A DNA stretch of 64,000 bases, from NCBI RefSeq assembly GCF_001649575.2, contig NC_051452.1:5758327-5822326 (forward strand). The letters are read 5' to 3'. The notes under the pieces were generated by a model. It was not told where the DNA came from, searched no databases, and saw only the letters and a program-made list of their open reading frames with translations. This document shows positions 44,823 through 57,930 of this stretch, piece after piece (the first letter of the stretch is position 1; the number at the start of each line of letters is the position of its first letter). The translations under genes and the position numbers were made by a program. The stretch is from Kryptolebias marmoratus (taxonomy: Eukaryota > Chordata > Actinopteri > Cyprinodontiformes > Rivulidae).

Positions 44823-46379
44823 TCTTCTTTTTGTGTGTGTGTGGGGAGAAAAATAAGGTGGAAATCACAAAACAGGTTTGGGGGGGTGAGGGGTGGGGGG
44901 GTGCTTGTGCGCCCGGCTGCAGCGTGGAGGTGGGAGGCTTGGAGGAGATCATCAGAAAGGGAAATTGTGCACAGCAGGAAGAAAAATCATTGTGTTACCC
45001 CAGGTGAAAAATATTGTTGCTTTGCTTAAAAGTGCATGCAAGGCGAGCTACATTATTAGAATGTTTAAATATTAATTCTTCTGCTGGGTAGTAAAGATGA
45101 TGGAGTCGCCGAGTCAACTACTTTGTTTTTCCTCCCCCTGCTTGTAGGCCACAGCTGCATTATTTTTTCCTCCATCTAACCTCGCTTTGTTCCCCATTCC
45201 TGCAGAAAAACACTTTCCCCTCTTTGCACTCAGGGTTGCTCTCGTGTTAATTTTTGATGTTTAAACAAAACACCGTGTGTGATATGACTGGAAGGACGAG
45301 AGGAGTATAATGTGTCAACTTTGATCTGAGAATCAATACTCCACGTCTTTGTCCTGCATGAAGGTGAGGTCACGTTTCGAGCCCTCGCAGGAGTCGGCAG
45401 TTAAAGGTGCAACAACATGCACTGGATGCAGCAAACAGAAGGAAAAATCAGCTGTTTGAGATTGGTCAGGAGGAGGTTCGACTCCAGGAATACCATGAAT
45501 ACATTTCAGAAACCAATTATCACCTGATTCTCATTTCCTTGCATATGGAGGCAACATTTAGTCAAATGTGACTGAAGCTTCTCGTTTATTTAGGCGTGCT
45601 TACGGAGGAAGTGAGGGGAAGTGTTTGCCCAACAAAGCCAGGTGTGATTTACAAGGATTTGCAGGTAAAGTGCGGGTAGAGGGAAAAAGAAGGAGGAGGA
45701 AAAAAGATTTCAAAGCCGACGGCTTAAAGGTGAGCATTAAGCTGCTCAAATCTGAAAGACTTCAGGATCCTTCAGCCTGAAATGGATAAAGATACAAAGA
45801 GCTGGTGACAGAGGAGGAGGAGACGGAGACACGGAAAGAGAGGCTGCGTTCACACTGATGGCTTAAATGCTGGTTTTAAATCAGTGTGGACAAACTGTAG
45901 ACCAGGGAAGAGCTGGAAACAAGCCATTCAGATTTATTTAAATCAATTTAAAACAATAATAAAAAATCATACAAAGTTCTAAAAAAACTAAACTTTTGTT
46001 ATGTCAAGTTTCCTGCTTTGTGAAAACAGTGAAACGATTTGAAAAAATATTGATGTCAGCTTCTGGTCGAAAGGATTTTTAAACATTTACAAACCTTAAA
46101 AAGGATAAACACAAAGAAGGTTTTCTGTTTTCACTCGCCAGGAGATTTATTAAAAAAATTAACGCTGAAATTAGTTTTCATTTAAACTTTGCTGGCTGCA
46201 TGGATAATGCTCGAAAGCAGCAATTTGAGCAAAATTCTGTGTGGCCAGATTTCAAAGTACATATCGAGTCCGGCCAGTTAGTCTTTGGATGCTTCTTTAA
46301 GCCCACAAAGTCTGGAGAAGTGAGCCTGCAGCGACACAGATTCTTGGCTTTCCGCTCTCCTGCAGATAGAAATCTCACA

Positions 46380-46690
46380 CATGGAGACCTGCAGGCCCTC
46401 GGTCCATGAAAGTGAGAGTACTGTCACTCCCGCCCTCCTCCCCACCTGAGAGCGATTGCGATGCATGTTCCAGTCACTCATGCAGAAGAAGCAATACACA
46501 AGTCCGGTGTACAGCCACTTTAAAAGCTCATCAGGCGCATACTCTGCTTGTAGGAAATACCTTATTCATGACAGAGCTGGATGTAGCCTAGGTAATTACT
46601 TGAATCAAGGTGGCCTCGGAAATGTTTAAATCTACAAGGACTAGGAGAAGGCATGAATAATGCAAAATAATTTGCATCTAAATTTTTTAA
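46380..46690. promoter_or_regulatory. Possible regulatory block near 46.6 kb
   Basis: TAATTA at 46593..46598 (CTAGGTAATTACTTGAATC) and an ATTTGCAT octamer at 46670..46677 about 70 bases apart, in repeat-free sequence. Confidence 0.32.
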
Positions 46691-47493
46691 GTGTGCTTTA
46701 TTCGAAAAACTAAAACGCGGGCTTCAATTAAACTTTGATGAGTGAAAGCTGAGCGCTGTGTGCACACACGAAGCCGAGGAAAACCACCTCATTTGAAGAA
46801 ATTATTTAGAGAGGAGATAAAGAGGACAGAGGAGGCGAGAAAGGCCAGAGGTAAAGCCAATAAATAATAATTAAAAGAGAGGTATTGCAGAGGCAGGGCG
46901 TCCGCTGTGGGGCCCCAGAAACAGGTTGCAACATTTACACCGCCTCTGAGCAGCTCGTTCGGAGGGTTTCTTCCCCTCAAACACACATTTTTACAGCTTC
47001 AACTCCTTGAATATTTATGAGTATGTGTTGTTCACAAAGCAATGTTTGTAGCTTTCACCGGGTTTGAATGTATGCCACCTTCCGTGTGCATTACGTGAAA
47101 TGATGGGTTTTGTGTTGAGCGGTGCATGTAAGGAGGTAACACAGGTGCTGTTTACACACATGCATGAGCAAATGGAGTTTAAGAGCTTACCTGCTTTGGA
47201 GTGAAGAGGCACAGGTGGATGATGGAGGAGGACCCGTAAAGAAAGAGAGAGAAATCAATTAGTAAACGAGCAGCTTCATGCAGAACTACTTTGGATTACT
47301 TTGAGAACCTCAAACAAAGAAACAATAATTCATTCTTTCACAATATGAAGACATTTTTCTGTAAAAAAAAGAGAAAGTATCTCAAACTAAAAAAGATATG
47401 TGTCTAAAATGACTTGGAATTCTGTCATTTTTGAAGATATGGAGGACAACATTTTTTCTCCCAGGTATCCTTAATGGTTTAACCCCAGAAAGA

Positions 47494-47825
47494 CCAAATC
47501 CCTGCAGGCTGGAAGAAATATTTACACCCCAGGTTTGGAATAAATAACCATTTAGATCAGCTCAATGGGTCGAATTATTTTCAAACTAAAACATATCAGT
47601 ATTATGTCAAAATTCAAGACTAAATGTACCTATTTTAAGACAACTTTGACCCACTAAAACTGTCCAATCCCTGCAGGCTAGAAGAATTATTGACACCCCA
47701 GGTTTGGAATAAACGACAGTCTAGAGGAGCCAAAAGGTTGTAAAGATTTTCAAACTAAACTGAATCAGTGTTCTGTCCAAAATCAAGGATAAATTCACCA
47801 ATTTAAGCCAAAAAGCTAGTATATT
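47494..47825 (+). repeat. ~170-bp tandem duplication (two units)
   Basis: Unit 1 (47494..47663) and unit 2 (47664..~47825) both begin CC(A)AATCCCTGCAGGCT and share GACACCCCAGGTTTGGAATA (TTACACCCC in unit 1) and ATTTTCAAACTAAA. They are diverged by substitutions and small indels, so the duplication is old. No match to a known family was recognised. Confidence 0.8.
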
Positions 47826-47959
47826 TGATTACCATAACTAGACCACAACACGGCCTGAATCAGACCAATTTAGCTGCTTTTTATTGGTAAAATATTATTT
47901 GTGATCAGCTGAAAAGCTGTAAACATCCACCACCATGATTTCGTCTCCTCAGATACAAA

Positions 47960-48430
47960 AACAAACAAACAAACAAACAACAAAAGCCATCCACACAAAC
48001 ACACACCTCTCCCTTTGTTAAACAGACCATCTATCTGCTTTTCTCTCCGGCTTGGCCTGGACTGGGAGGGCAGAGGAGGTGATAGAGAGGAGTAGGGGGT
48101 AAAGAGGAGGAGGAGGAGGCTGAAAACAAAGGCCCCTCCTGAGGCCGGCCCCCTGCCCGGAGGATCACCTAGTCCCAGGCTACCCTGCTCCACTTTTCCC
48201 ACGCTAACCTCCGGCCTCATTTGCATCCCCTGCTGCCCCTCGCAGCGATTATTTTCAGGTGAGCTGCTCTCTATAGAGGCTTAAGTGTGGACGTCCCTGT
48301 TTGTGTCTATGTGAATGTGTGTGTTTTTACGTGGTTTTATATCCCCGGGCCTATCCACGAGTCCTGGTGTGTTTGTGCGTGTCCACCCCCTGATCCTGCT
48401 CTTAATTACGACTGACTGGCACCAGACACA
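47960..48430. other. GA-rich and complex intron, octamer at 48.2 kb
   Basis: (AAAC)n at 47959..47980, GGAGGAG-rich 48075..48120, then an ATTTGCAT octamer at 48219..48226. No gene supported. Confidence 0.4.
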
Positions 48431-49429
48431 ATCGCCCCCTTAATTCACTCCCCTCGCTCCCCCCTCTAGCAGCCCGCGGTGACCCGAATCATCTCCCAGC
48501 AGCAGCTGGATGAGGACAACCTTGTCTGCACACGATGACGACTACAGACGGCGATGGCTGGGACAGAGTTGCGCTGTCTTCCTCCTCCACGAACACTGCT
48601 CAGACTGTCGCTGCTATTATACGGCCCTTTTCTATAGGCTACAACAGCCCTCTGTGAGCTACTGTATGAGTCCCAGCGCGGCGAGAAGCAGCAGTGTGTC
48701 CTATTCATTCATTACCACAGCTGTCGCATACGTTAACTAGACTCAACAGTCAACAGCATGAACACTACAGGCTACAACACAGTCATAAAGAGCAATAATG
48801 GTTCCTACAGCATGCTCGCTGCAGGACGGCAGCCCCATTCGACTGCACACAAGGATTTAGTATACAATGCAAAAACAAACTACTACGTTATCCTTTTATT
48901 TCCATTTGAAACTTCTTTTTACTGCCACACTATACCATAATATCATGCTTTTTTATCTATTATATGCTGCTTACTGATTAGTTCTTTCCAATTACTCTGA
49001 ATTTCTGCATAAATGTGACCCAAAAATTCATGAGATTTCTCACAGAAGTCCTAAAATTAGATCAAAGGAACCTAATTAAACATATGGGACAAAGTTATTT
49101 TGTTAAATTATTTATTTGTTGAAGAGGAGCGGCCCAGTGTTTAATACCTCGCGGTGACAAATGCTCACAAAATCTCCACAAATTCAATCAAAGTCTCATT
49201 TTCTGCTGGTAAATCTACAAAGCAAAGGTTCTTTACTTCAAATAAACTGATTTTTCTTCATTCTTTGAATTTGATTCCCTTTAGCGTATAGTATTTGTGA
49301 AAATTTGACACTTTAGGTTGTTGTTTTGTCAATTTCAAAAACAAAACCTTTCTGTCACAGCTGTAAATGCGGTTCACTATTATATCAAATCACATAATAT
49401 CCTAAGTTAGACGCATCTGAACATTATGT

Positions 49430-50110
49430 GATCATAACGGCTCATTCTTGACCTTGCACATGGCTGCTTGGCATAACAAACTACGCTCAGGGTCGATGCA
49501 TTTATGTAAAAATGTTCAGATTGTTCTCCCAAACAGACCTGAACTATGTCACCCCAGCTGTGTCGGTGCCTTGTTCCTCCCACTGAGCACCACAGACAGA
49601 AAGCCCACTGATCTCAGCCACAGCGCTTCTTTACAGAGGCAGCAAACAGACAAAAACAACGTTTGTCCTGCTGCAGCCGGGAGCCGCCGCTCAGAGCTGC
49701 ACCTTATTATTTCGCATCGTCGCGGGCTCCGAACTCTGCGAAAGGTAGCTATGAGGCAGGAAACAAACACACACATGCCTAATATAATTGTCAGCACCCG
49801 TCCCTCCCCGACTCAAAGTGGAGTCAGAGAAGGGTAATTATCGTGTATCCGAATGGGAGGATGCAACCAACTCTGGCTCTGATTAAAGGGGACAGGAGAG
49901 GAGTGTTGCCTCCCTTTTGCAAGCCGGCGTTTAGGGGGAGGCGCACCTTTCACTGGCCAAACAATGTCTGTCAGCCCCTATCAAAAGCTGCTGTGGGAGG
50001 TAGCCAAGGTGCACAGACTGCACTGAGAAATGGACATAAATTGGGTGAAAAGAGCCCTAACTCTGAAAATGTTACACTTACAGCAGGTTTGTCTCATGAA
50101 TCACGGTGTC
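49430..50110. promoter_or_regulatory. Possible regulatory block 49.4-50.1 kb
   Basis: Repeat-free with CpG-retaining GCCGGGAGCCGCCGCTCAGA at 49676..49695 and TAATTA at 49835..49840 (AGGGTAATTATCGTG). The open frames through it show no recognised protein motif. Confidence 0.3.
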
Positions 50111-50859
50111 AGGCTGAGGAAATCCAGATTATGTTGTACCTGGCAGCTCTTTGGAGAAACATAACATGAAAAAATAATCCGTCACGTGAGGGAAAAAAGG
50201 AAAAGATCCTGTCAAAATTGGTCTTGTCAGAGCTTTTTAGTTGGGCTCTGTGTCACGCTACGCTCCTCTTCCTGCTTCACTCCCTTCACCTCATTTCTCC
50301 TCCCCAGAGGTTACCATCTGCACCCCCACCCCCCCCAACCCTTCCTCCATCTCTGCTGCACATTTCAGCCACAAGATCAGCTTTTTTATTAGTATTATTT
50401 TTAGCTAAAACACATCGCCTCCTTCCCGTTGGTTCACCTCTGAAGGTAAAATAAAAACCCAGGGTGGGTCCTTCCGACTGCTTTTGAAGTTCAAAGGAAG
50501 GAAGTTTGCCGCCGCCTGAGATGTTGGAGCTAATTGTCCGTTGCAAATGCAAAAGCATGATCATACAGCAAAGTGAAATCACATGATGACAAAACCGGGA
50601 ACATATGCATAAGTCTCATTTAGTGAACAAATTAGCTTAAAAAAAAAAAAGGAAAGACACAAATCTGTCTTCCTTCAGTCTGAGTCGAGTTACCGAATCG
50701 TGGAGGATGATCGTCTCGACTCCATTTCTGAAAATTACTGCACCATCCCACATGTTGCCCCCAACCCCCAAGAGAGAGAGAAGGAAAAGAAAGAAGGGAA
50801 AAAAAACTTATCAGCAGCTACTCCTCCTTCATTTTATTTCATTTATGAATTACAAGGGA

Positions 50860-51110
50860 AGATGCCATTATATATTATTAATTCTCTGCTGTTGCTTTGG
50901 CTCTGGCTGCAGCAGCGGTGAGCTGCGGATGTCGGCGGCGGTGTAATTACGTTCTAGCCGGGCAGCCATCCGTTTCCTTTCAAAAATTTACAGGATTCTT
51001 AATCACGTTGCTCATTTGGGTGCACGGTGGCGGGGATGGCGAAACACAAACAGGGGCACGTCTGTTTGCACGGGAACACCTGCTTAGCATTGATAGCAGA
51101 TGTCAGTCAG
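50860..51110. promoter_or_regulatory. Possible regulatory block near 50.95 kb
   Basis: CATTATATATTATTAATTCT (TAAT sites) followed by CAGCAGCGGTGAGCTGCGGA and TCGGCGGCGGTGTAATTACG (TAATTA at 50944..50949). CpG-rich next to AT-rich, repeat-free. Confidence 0.32.
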
Positions 51111-51389
51111 TGAACTGAACAAAAACAAAAAAAAAAAAAAGTGCAGCGAGGGGAGGGGGTGGAATTAAAAATGCAAGCATCACCAACTTCTTATTATTTA
51201 CTTACTCTGAAAATGAACTAGCGGAATGAGAGAAGGAAAATCCTGGCAAACGCCAGGGAAGCTGGGCCTCCCTCCCTTTGCTTCGTCCTCCTCGTCCTCC
51301 TCTCTCCTCCTTCCTGCAAATCTCTTTCACCCCCGTTTTAAACCCAAGTAAGTAGTGAGCATCAAGAGGCGTTATTTTAACCTTCCACT

Positions 51390-51560
51390 CTTTGCCTCTC
51401 TCTGCATCGAGCGCAGGAGTTTTATATTTCTATCCGTTTGCATCAGTCATTGCTGCATTATTCATTTGCATTACAGCGTGAGGTGGTAATTAAATTTTGC
51501 CTGGGATGCTGTTGTATTTAAATGAAATGTGAATATTTTAGTGCAGGGTGGGGTGGGGGT
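51390..51560. promoter_or_regulatory. Homeodomain/POU motif cluster near 51.47 kb
   Basis: ATTTGCAT octamer (reverse of ATGCAAAT) at 51464..51471 and TAATTA at 51487..51492, 16 bases apart, preceded by TCATTGCTGCATTATTCA. Same motif pair as at 16.27 kb and 18.7 kb. Confidence 0.4.
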
Positions 51561-52088
51561 GGGGGGGTTAATCCAGAATGCTTAATCTGCCCCCCCACAA
51601 ACACACCCACTCTCCTGTCCTCCCTGTTTTTTTGTCTTAGCCTGAGCTTTTCAAACAGTTGATTGTGCTCGCCGCTCTTTATAAACGTCTTTTTCTGAAG
51701 AATTACAGTGTTGAGTCAACAGCTGCATTAACAGACGGATTTCAGCTGATGCGTTTCGCCCGGACAAGGGATATTTGATGCCTCAAAGAGAAGCACACGC
51801 AGCCTCCTCCTCTGCACACACCCACGTGAAGACGCCAAACGGATCCAAAAACTCGCCAACAAAATGGCCACCGAGGACCTTTGCCCCACAGAGGGAGACC
51901 TTGATGATGAAAGATTGTAGACGTAAGACGAAGAATAAGGCAAAGATAACAGGAAAAACAGCTCATCTGTGTACATTTCTGAAAAACAAACTGTACTTTT
52001 AATTTGTCAGCGTTTGTTTATTTGGTCATTTAAAAAAAAACTTAAAGAAAAATATTGTTTTTATCAAGTTAAACTGAAACACTGGCGA

Positions 52089-52326
52089 ATTAAAGGCCTG
52101 GCATTCAGTGAAGGAATGCACGTCACGTGCACGTTTCATCTTAAAGTTTTAGACCAAAATCATCACAAGTTGAGAGTATGTGCTGTGCATGACTCTCAGC
52201 TACGACCACATCTGATTTTACCGGATGAATTAGAGCCATTTTTGTGTTTTTAAAGGTCAGCCATCTTGAATTGGGTTGACTCAAAAAGGTAATCAGTTGT
52301 AGATGTTCATCTGGTGATTATTATCC
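52089..52326 (-). mobile_element. Dispersed ~350-bp repeat, minus-orientation copy
   Basis: GCATTCAGTGAAGGAATGC (hairpin terminus), GCATGACTCTCAGCTACGAC, GGTCAGCCATCTTGAATTGG, TAATCAGTTGTAGATGTTCA. Lacks the 5' start motif. Confidence 0.8.
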
Positions 52327-52713
52327 AGTAACAGTATTATTGCCCTCCGTTTAACGTTCAGCAGCAGGTCATTAGGACTGTGAAGATATGAAAGTTATAA
52401 AGATGCAAACAAATACATAAAAAGGAACACGTTTTCACTATTTCACTTTCAGAAAGACTCACAAAACTAGAATAAACTGGCAAGTTTATTCTGTCATGTC
52501 AGCTATTATTCGTTTCCTCTCACGAAAAGGAAACGGTCACGTGTTTCAAAGCAGAAGTGGGCGTATTAAAGCGCTGGTCCGTCCCTCTCTGCTGTGCTTC
52601 ACCTCCGTCTGCAGTTGTTTTTTTTTTTTAAAAACTTCTGCTTTTTCATCCAGCTTTCTCTTAAAATCTTCTCTCCTAAGCTTTTTTAAACACTCAAGCA
52701 AACATAAAACCTG

Positions 52714-52738
52714 NTTTTTTTTTTTTTTTTTTTTTTTA
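52714..52738 (+). repeat. Ambiguous base and poly-T run
   Basis: One N at 52714 followed by about 23 T. Probably an unresolved homopolymer in the assembly. Confidence 0.9.
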
Positions 52739-52995
52739 AAGACTGTTTTCATTTCTTTTAGCGTTTGTCTGATGCCAGATTCCTAAATCAACCTTTAAAC
52801 AACTAGAGTTTACAAAAAGGTTCAGCTTTTTCTAATTAAAGCCTAAAAAAGAAGAAAATATTTCCATTTAATAAGCTGGAATGAGATAATTATTTAATTT
52901 ATCTGAATTTTTATGTATAAAGAAATTAATTACCGAAACATTTAGAGTAGTTTGATGTGGGATGAGGATGATCACTGCCTACAGGTTAACTCTAA

Positions 52996-52997
<2 letters not shown>

Positions 52998-53026
<29 letters not shown>
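52998..53026 (+). repeat. (AT)n microsatellite
   Basis: About 13 AT units. Confidence 0.95.
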
Positions 53027-53194
53027 CAAATTTATTCTGGTTGTGAAGCATCTAACTCATGTTAAACCTTGAAAAAAAAACAAAAACTGGTCCAACCAAC
53101 ATTGGGTCCAAATTTAATCTGTTTCTAACTCCATTTCAGCCATTTTTTTAAATGCCAAAAAGCGAGCGATCGTGTAATTGCCTCTGTGTGTGTG

Positions 53195-53490
53195 TGAGTT
53201 AGCAAAATATCCCATGAACCAGAGGATGAATTTTAATGAAACTCTCAGAAATGAGTCACTGGGTGTAAATCTGTCAAGCTGATTTAAGATGGCTGCCACA
53301 GCCTATCAAGCTCAGCAAACACAAAGAATGAGTCACGTCTGTTAATTAAACAGATATCGAGCTAAAACTGGTTGTGGTAGTAGCTGAGAATCATCCTAAA
53401 CACATACTTTGAGCAACAGCTGATCCTGTGAGATAATAGTTTTAAACTCTGCCATGCACGGTGGTGGGTGTTGTGCATTTAAAAAATGCT
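53195..53490 (+). mobile_element. Dispersed ~350-bp repeat, plus copy
   Basis: GAGTTAGCAAAATATCCCAT, GATTTAAGATGGCTGCCACA, GTTGTGGTAGTAGCTGAGAA; the 3' end is eroded (GGTGGGTGTTGTGCATTTAA) so the hairpin is destroyed. Confidence 0.8.
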
Positions 53491-53499
53491 CATTTAATT

Positions 53500-56330
53500 C
53501 CAAATGACCTGTTAGGGTTTTTAAAGCCCCAAATTTATTGACTACAAGCCAAAAATATTCAATTTTGTATAATGATAAAAAAATTAATTAAATGGGATAG
53601 TTTTCCAGTTTTCGTTTCGCATTTTTAGGCATCAGTTAATTTACTGAAGCGTAGTTTTTGAGAGAAGTTTTAGATATAAATACTGCTGCAGTTTACTTGT
53701 GTAAAGGCTGTGAATACATCTCCACAACTTGGACACAGCAGAGGAAAAAAAAAAAAAAATCATAAAAAGTAGAGCCGTCACCAGAAGGTAAAGGTTGCTG
53801 AAAAGCTTTTGGCTGTACAATAACAGACATTTCCTGTTTGGAGGGCCGTTTGAATGACCCGGAGGAGGTTTGTTTGTGTTTTCAGAGCTGGTTCTGGTAC
53901 CAGTCTGTGAGTCAGGCTGTCAAAGAGACAATGAAAAACCGAGGAAGAGAAAGGGCAATAAACCTTTGTTACATATCTGCAGATCGTGAGGCAAAGAAAA
54001 GCAGAACAATAGTCGGAGAAAGCTGCAGCGAGCGGAAGGACAGTGACGGAGAGCGTCAGCGGGTGAGATGACAGAGCAGAGAGGGAGGCTGAGAAGCAGA
54101 GGGATGAGCTGTGCCTTTAATGCCCATCTGGCCCGGAGATGTAATAAAATTGACATATTGATTCCTTTGAATTTACGAATGCCTGTTTCATAAACTCCAT
54201 TTCCAAAGCCGAGGCCTCTTTAGAGCCCTGTCATTTTTCCCCCAAATGGATCAATTATGTGCCCACGTAATCCTGTTACCTGAGGAACCCACGCATACTT
54301 CTCCCATTTGCAGCGCTTCACCGGGCGCACAGACTCGCATTATGAGCACATAAACAAACTCAAGGTTTTTTTTTGTTTGTTTGTGTGTGAATGTGCGCAC
54401 CCCCCATTTTTCCGAATATTAGCGATTGTTTTCTCCCCCCCTGGTGTCGTCGTGCGAGTCTCTCCCGGAGGGCTTTGGGGAGGCTTTTCCTCTTGTTTTT
54501 GAAGTTGTAGAAATCCCTTTTAACGCCGTAACAAAAACAAAATCTCGCCACCTTGACATCGTCACAAACATCACATCCCAACCCTCACCAAAGCTGCAGG
54601 AGCATAAATTTAATTTCCATCAGGAAAATTCTTCTTCTCTATCTTTAAAACACACAAGAAGAGATGTTTACAAGCTGCAGGATGATTTTCTTTGATAAAT
54701 ACACCTTCTTCTCACAGCTGTGCCTCAAGGCATAAACAATAAAGAGTTTGCGTGAATACACACAGGAGATTTCCTCATCTGCTCAAAGATAAATATGCTT
54801 TTGTGGGTTTGAATAGATGTTAGCAAACTGAGCCAAGGGTTGAGGGTTCATTAACCCCACAAAACCTAATGAAATCCTACATTTTTAACTAAATTCAGGA
54901 TTTTAAAAAAGCATTGTTTTTGTGAAGCAAACAATGCAAAGCAAGATTTTTTATGGTTGTTACTCAGATAAGGTTTTATTCTTCCAAAATCTAGATTGAT
55001 AATGCCTTTTTTACGCTACTTACAACTTGATTAAGCCCTACAGGGATTTCCTTAATGTGCACTCATGGTGTAAAAGTCCATAAAACAACCAGAAACAGAG
55101 CTGGAATTTGTCTCGGCTGTGCAGAAACAATCTAAACGAAGTGCTGACCTGTGCTTCCTTACATTCGGGATGAAGAGTCGGGCTGGCATTAACATAAAAG
55201 GCAGCTACAAGTGGTTCCAGGTCAAACTGTAAATGTTGGAGCAACGCAGCGGGCTGTCGGGTGGAACGGAAATGGATGAAGAGGGACAGATACGCTGCTG
55301 CACGGGAGCTCACTGGATATCTATGTTACTATCTCACATTGTTGTAAAACCAACCAGGAGAGTCTGGGGGAGAGGGGGGGGGGGCGGCCCTCGATCTTAT
55401 TTTCCACACTCCAGCGAGCTACAAGCGGCTCAGTTACACTACACTTGCACTGAACAATCAGCCTGGCAAAGGTTCACAAAACGACGAAATACCTTGTCAC
55501 TTACTGCCTGACCTGTTCAGCAGAGTGACTCGGAGAGGGGAAGGAAGGGAAGGAAGGAGGGGATGTATGGGAGAAAAGTCATAAAATAATCATGAAGGAG
55601 TTTGGAAGAATTCCATCGCATTCTTCTTCTCGTCTTCTGCAGAAACGCACACTGGTGGAACATTTAGTTCAACGTTTCCCGTCTTGTTGTTGTTTTAAAT
55701 ATTCCTATCTTGGATCTTTGGACACTTCTGGATTCTAATTGTGGGTGTGTTTAAAGACACCAGAGATGCAAAAGCCGGGATCAGAGAGGTGTGAAGCACA
55801 ACGTTTGTCACCGAGCAGATGCAGCAAGTTCCAGGAGCTTTGAGGCGATTGTTAAAAAGTGAAGGGGAGGTGGGTTATAACGGGCTGACAGGAGGCTGAG
55901 CTGTGCTCACTGGACTTAATCTAAAAAAAAAGGCCCCAGTTATGATGAAAGGTCGACAGAGTATGTCTCAGCAAATTGGCTTTTCCTTTTTTTCCCCTTT
56001 TAACCTCGTGCAGGCTGATGCTTCAGCTCCACAGTTGCAGAAGCCTAATGATCTACGGCCTCCTCCTCCCACCTGTCCAGCCCCCCCTCTTGCTTCTAAT
56101 ATCTGGGAAACTTCAGCGCCTCGTGCCCGCTTTTAGCTCCGGCGAGACTGTTCAGAAAAGTCGGCGCTCAGTCAACAGTGGAGCCATCTAAACACCCAGA
56201 ACTCAGGAAGAGCCAATAAAACACAGAGACAAGGAGTTCAGAGAAAGATTGCGGCGAGGTTCTGAACATGATGGAGCATTTGGGCTCAGTCTCGTTCCGA
56301 GCTTTACATTTCTTCGCGGCCGACCATAAT
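53500..56330. other. Intron stretch without recognised features
   Basis: Mixed composition with a 14-A run near 53746, GA-rich runs and a G9 run at 55374..55382. The stretch around 54120..54340 is complex and might be regulatory, but no clear motif cluster stands out. Open frames are not supported as genes. Confidence 0.45.
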
Positions 56331-56819
56331 GATGGACAATGACAGGTAATTACAGGAGGGGGAGCCGACGCGAGAGCATCAGAAGTTTCTGGAAACTCTA
56401 AATGGGGCGGAGGACGGCGGCCAACATCCTGAGCGACGGATTCCTCTCAGACAGGAAAACAAAACACGGAAAATCCTTAAATCGATTAGAACAAAAAAAA
56501 AAGAGGTGCAACCATGATTATAAGTGCTGCAAGGCCATTTTTTTAAACTTCCTGCTCAAACTGGCACTTCTGGGTGATTTTTTTACCTCCTCTGAGTTGA
56601 AGGTGCGAATGTTTCCGTGCCCTTACAGGCTTCACTCTTGGGTGTTTGTGTTAGTTAGCATCGCTTTTTCATGCAAACTAAGAACGAATACAAAACAGCT
56701 TCAATATTTTGCAAACAGCTTCACCTGCACGCTGTGGGACCAGGGATGTGGAGGGCGAGGGGAGGTGGGGGTGCCCGGCGTTGCAATCTCTCGTGTTGCA
56801 CAGACTCCCTCTTTATAAA

Positions 56820-57130
56820 TTACCTCATCAGTGAGTGAAATTAACACCGATTCTTGCAGGCAATTTCTCAATTTCCAATGCTAATTAGCTTTCTCTCTTT
56901 ACTTTTAAATTCTGTAGCACCTGTTTAGGGGGAAGACATCTTAGGCAGTGCAGGCGCATTTAATCACAATTTTAATTAACCATCCCCGTAGATGTGAAAG
57001 AGAAGCAATTATAATGCAGATGAATGATGATTTTTCCACATTAAATTGTTTTGTTTCTTCGTTATGTTGATTGCATAAATACTGGCGCCATTCAGTTTTT
57101 ATCTACTGTAATTTTGTAATTGTTTTGCAG
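56820..57130. promoter_or_regulatory. Candidate conserved noncoding element near 57.0 kb
   Basis: TAATTA at 56973..56978 (CAATTTTAATTAACCATCCC), CTAATTAGCTTT at 56881..56892, GATGAATGATGATTTTTCC and ATAAATACTGGCGCCATTC nearby. Repeat-free and AT-rich with retained sites; enhancer-like in texture. Confidence 0.38.
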
Positions 57131-57888
57131 AAAAAAAGGGAAAAACCAGCAGCAGAAAGGGTTTGGATGAACTGACAAGTTGTTTTATTTAGTTAACCAG
57201 TTAATCGCCAGAAAAGCAGGCAGAGGATTTGGCAGGAAGTGATTCCTCCACGAAAAAAACAAAAACTTTATTTGTCAGTCATCTTGAGGCTTGTTGTTGG
57301 GGGGGCGGATTACACCCTCGCATCTCTCATTTGACCTTAACAAACTATTAAACCAAATGAAAGTCATCTACTATCTTTACTCAGCCTCCACTTTAACTAC
57401 ACAGCATATAGTCACAAATGAAAGCACAGATGGGTGCTACCGGAATGGACTCATAATCTTTATGCGCTCGTGAAAATATCATTGCATTCAATGAAGGCGC
57501 TTTCGACTGCGTTTATAGCTCCTTGTTCTCCGAAACTTTGCTTTTACTTTAATGTCAGAGCTGTAAACAAAACAAGAACAACAGAGAGGTGGATTCCCTT
57601 CATCATTGCCACATTTTTTTCCTGCAAAATAAATAAAAAATTTGACGTCTTTGATCGTAATCTATAATTTTTGATTAAGTTTCAAGACTTGACTTGGGTT
57701 GTGCGTTTGCAAAAAAACTGTAAAGTAACCAGTATTTTTTCTCTCTCTCTGCGAGGACAAGGCAGAAAAACAACTCCCAGAATCCCCTTGTGCTCTGTCC
57801 CCCCTCCCAGCAACACTCAGTCTCTAATCCCACTGAGCACTGCTTTCAGTTTGCCCAAAGACCATGCAGGACAACTCCAACGGTCCAG

Positions 57889-57889
57889 A

Positions 57890-57930
<41 letters not shown>
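57889..57930 (+). repeat. (TC)n-(AC)n compound microsatellite
   Basis: About 10 TC units continuing into about 11 AC units. Confidence 0.95.

Noticed and set aside
44804..45075. Overlapping open frames over the G-rich tract at 44.9 kb
   Set aside because: Frames follow a G-run and poly-T/CTT tract; no protein likeness.
47015..47212. Possible exon with donor-like AAAGCAG|GTAAGC on the minus strand near 47190
   Set aside because: Frame MPLHSKAGKLL shows no similarity to ZEB2 and no matching acceptor was apparent; could be a noncoding exon but unsupported.
56402..56818. Open frame of 138 aa starting MGRRTAANILSDG (plus strand)
   Set aside because: No known family recognised; the tail becomes low in complexity; opposite strand to zeb2. 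Kept only as a possible chance frame.
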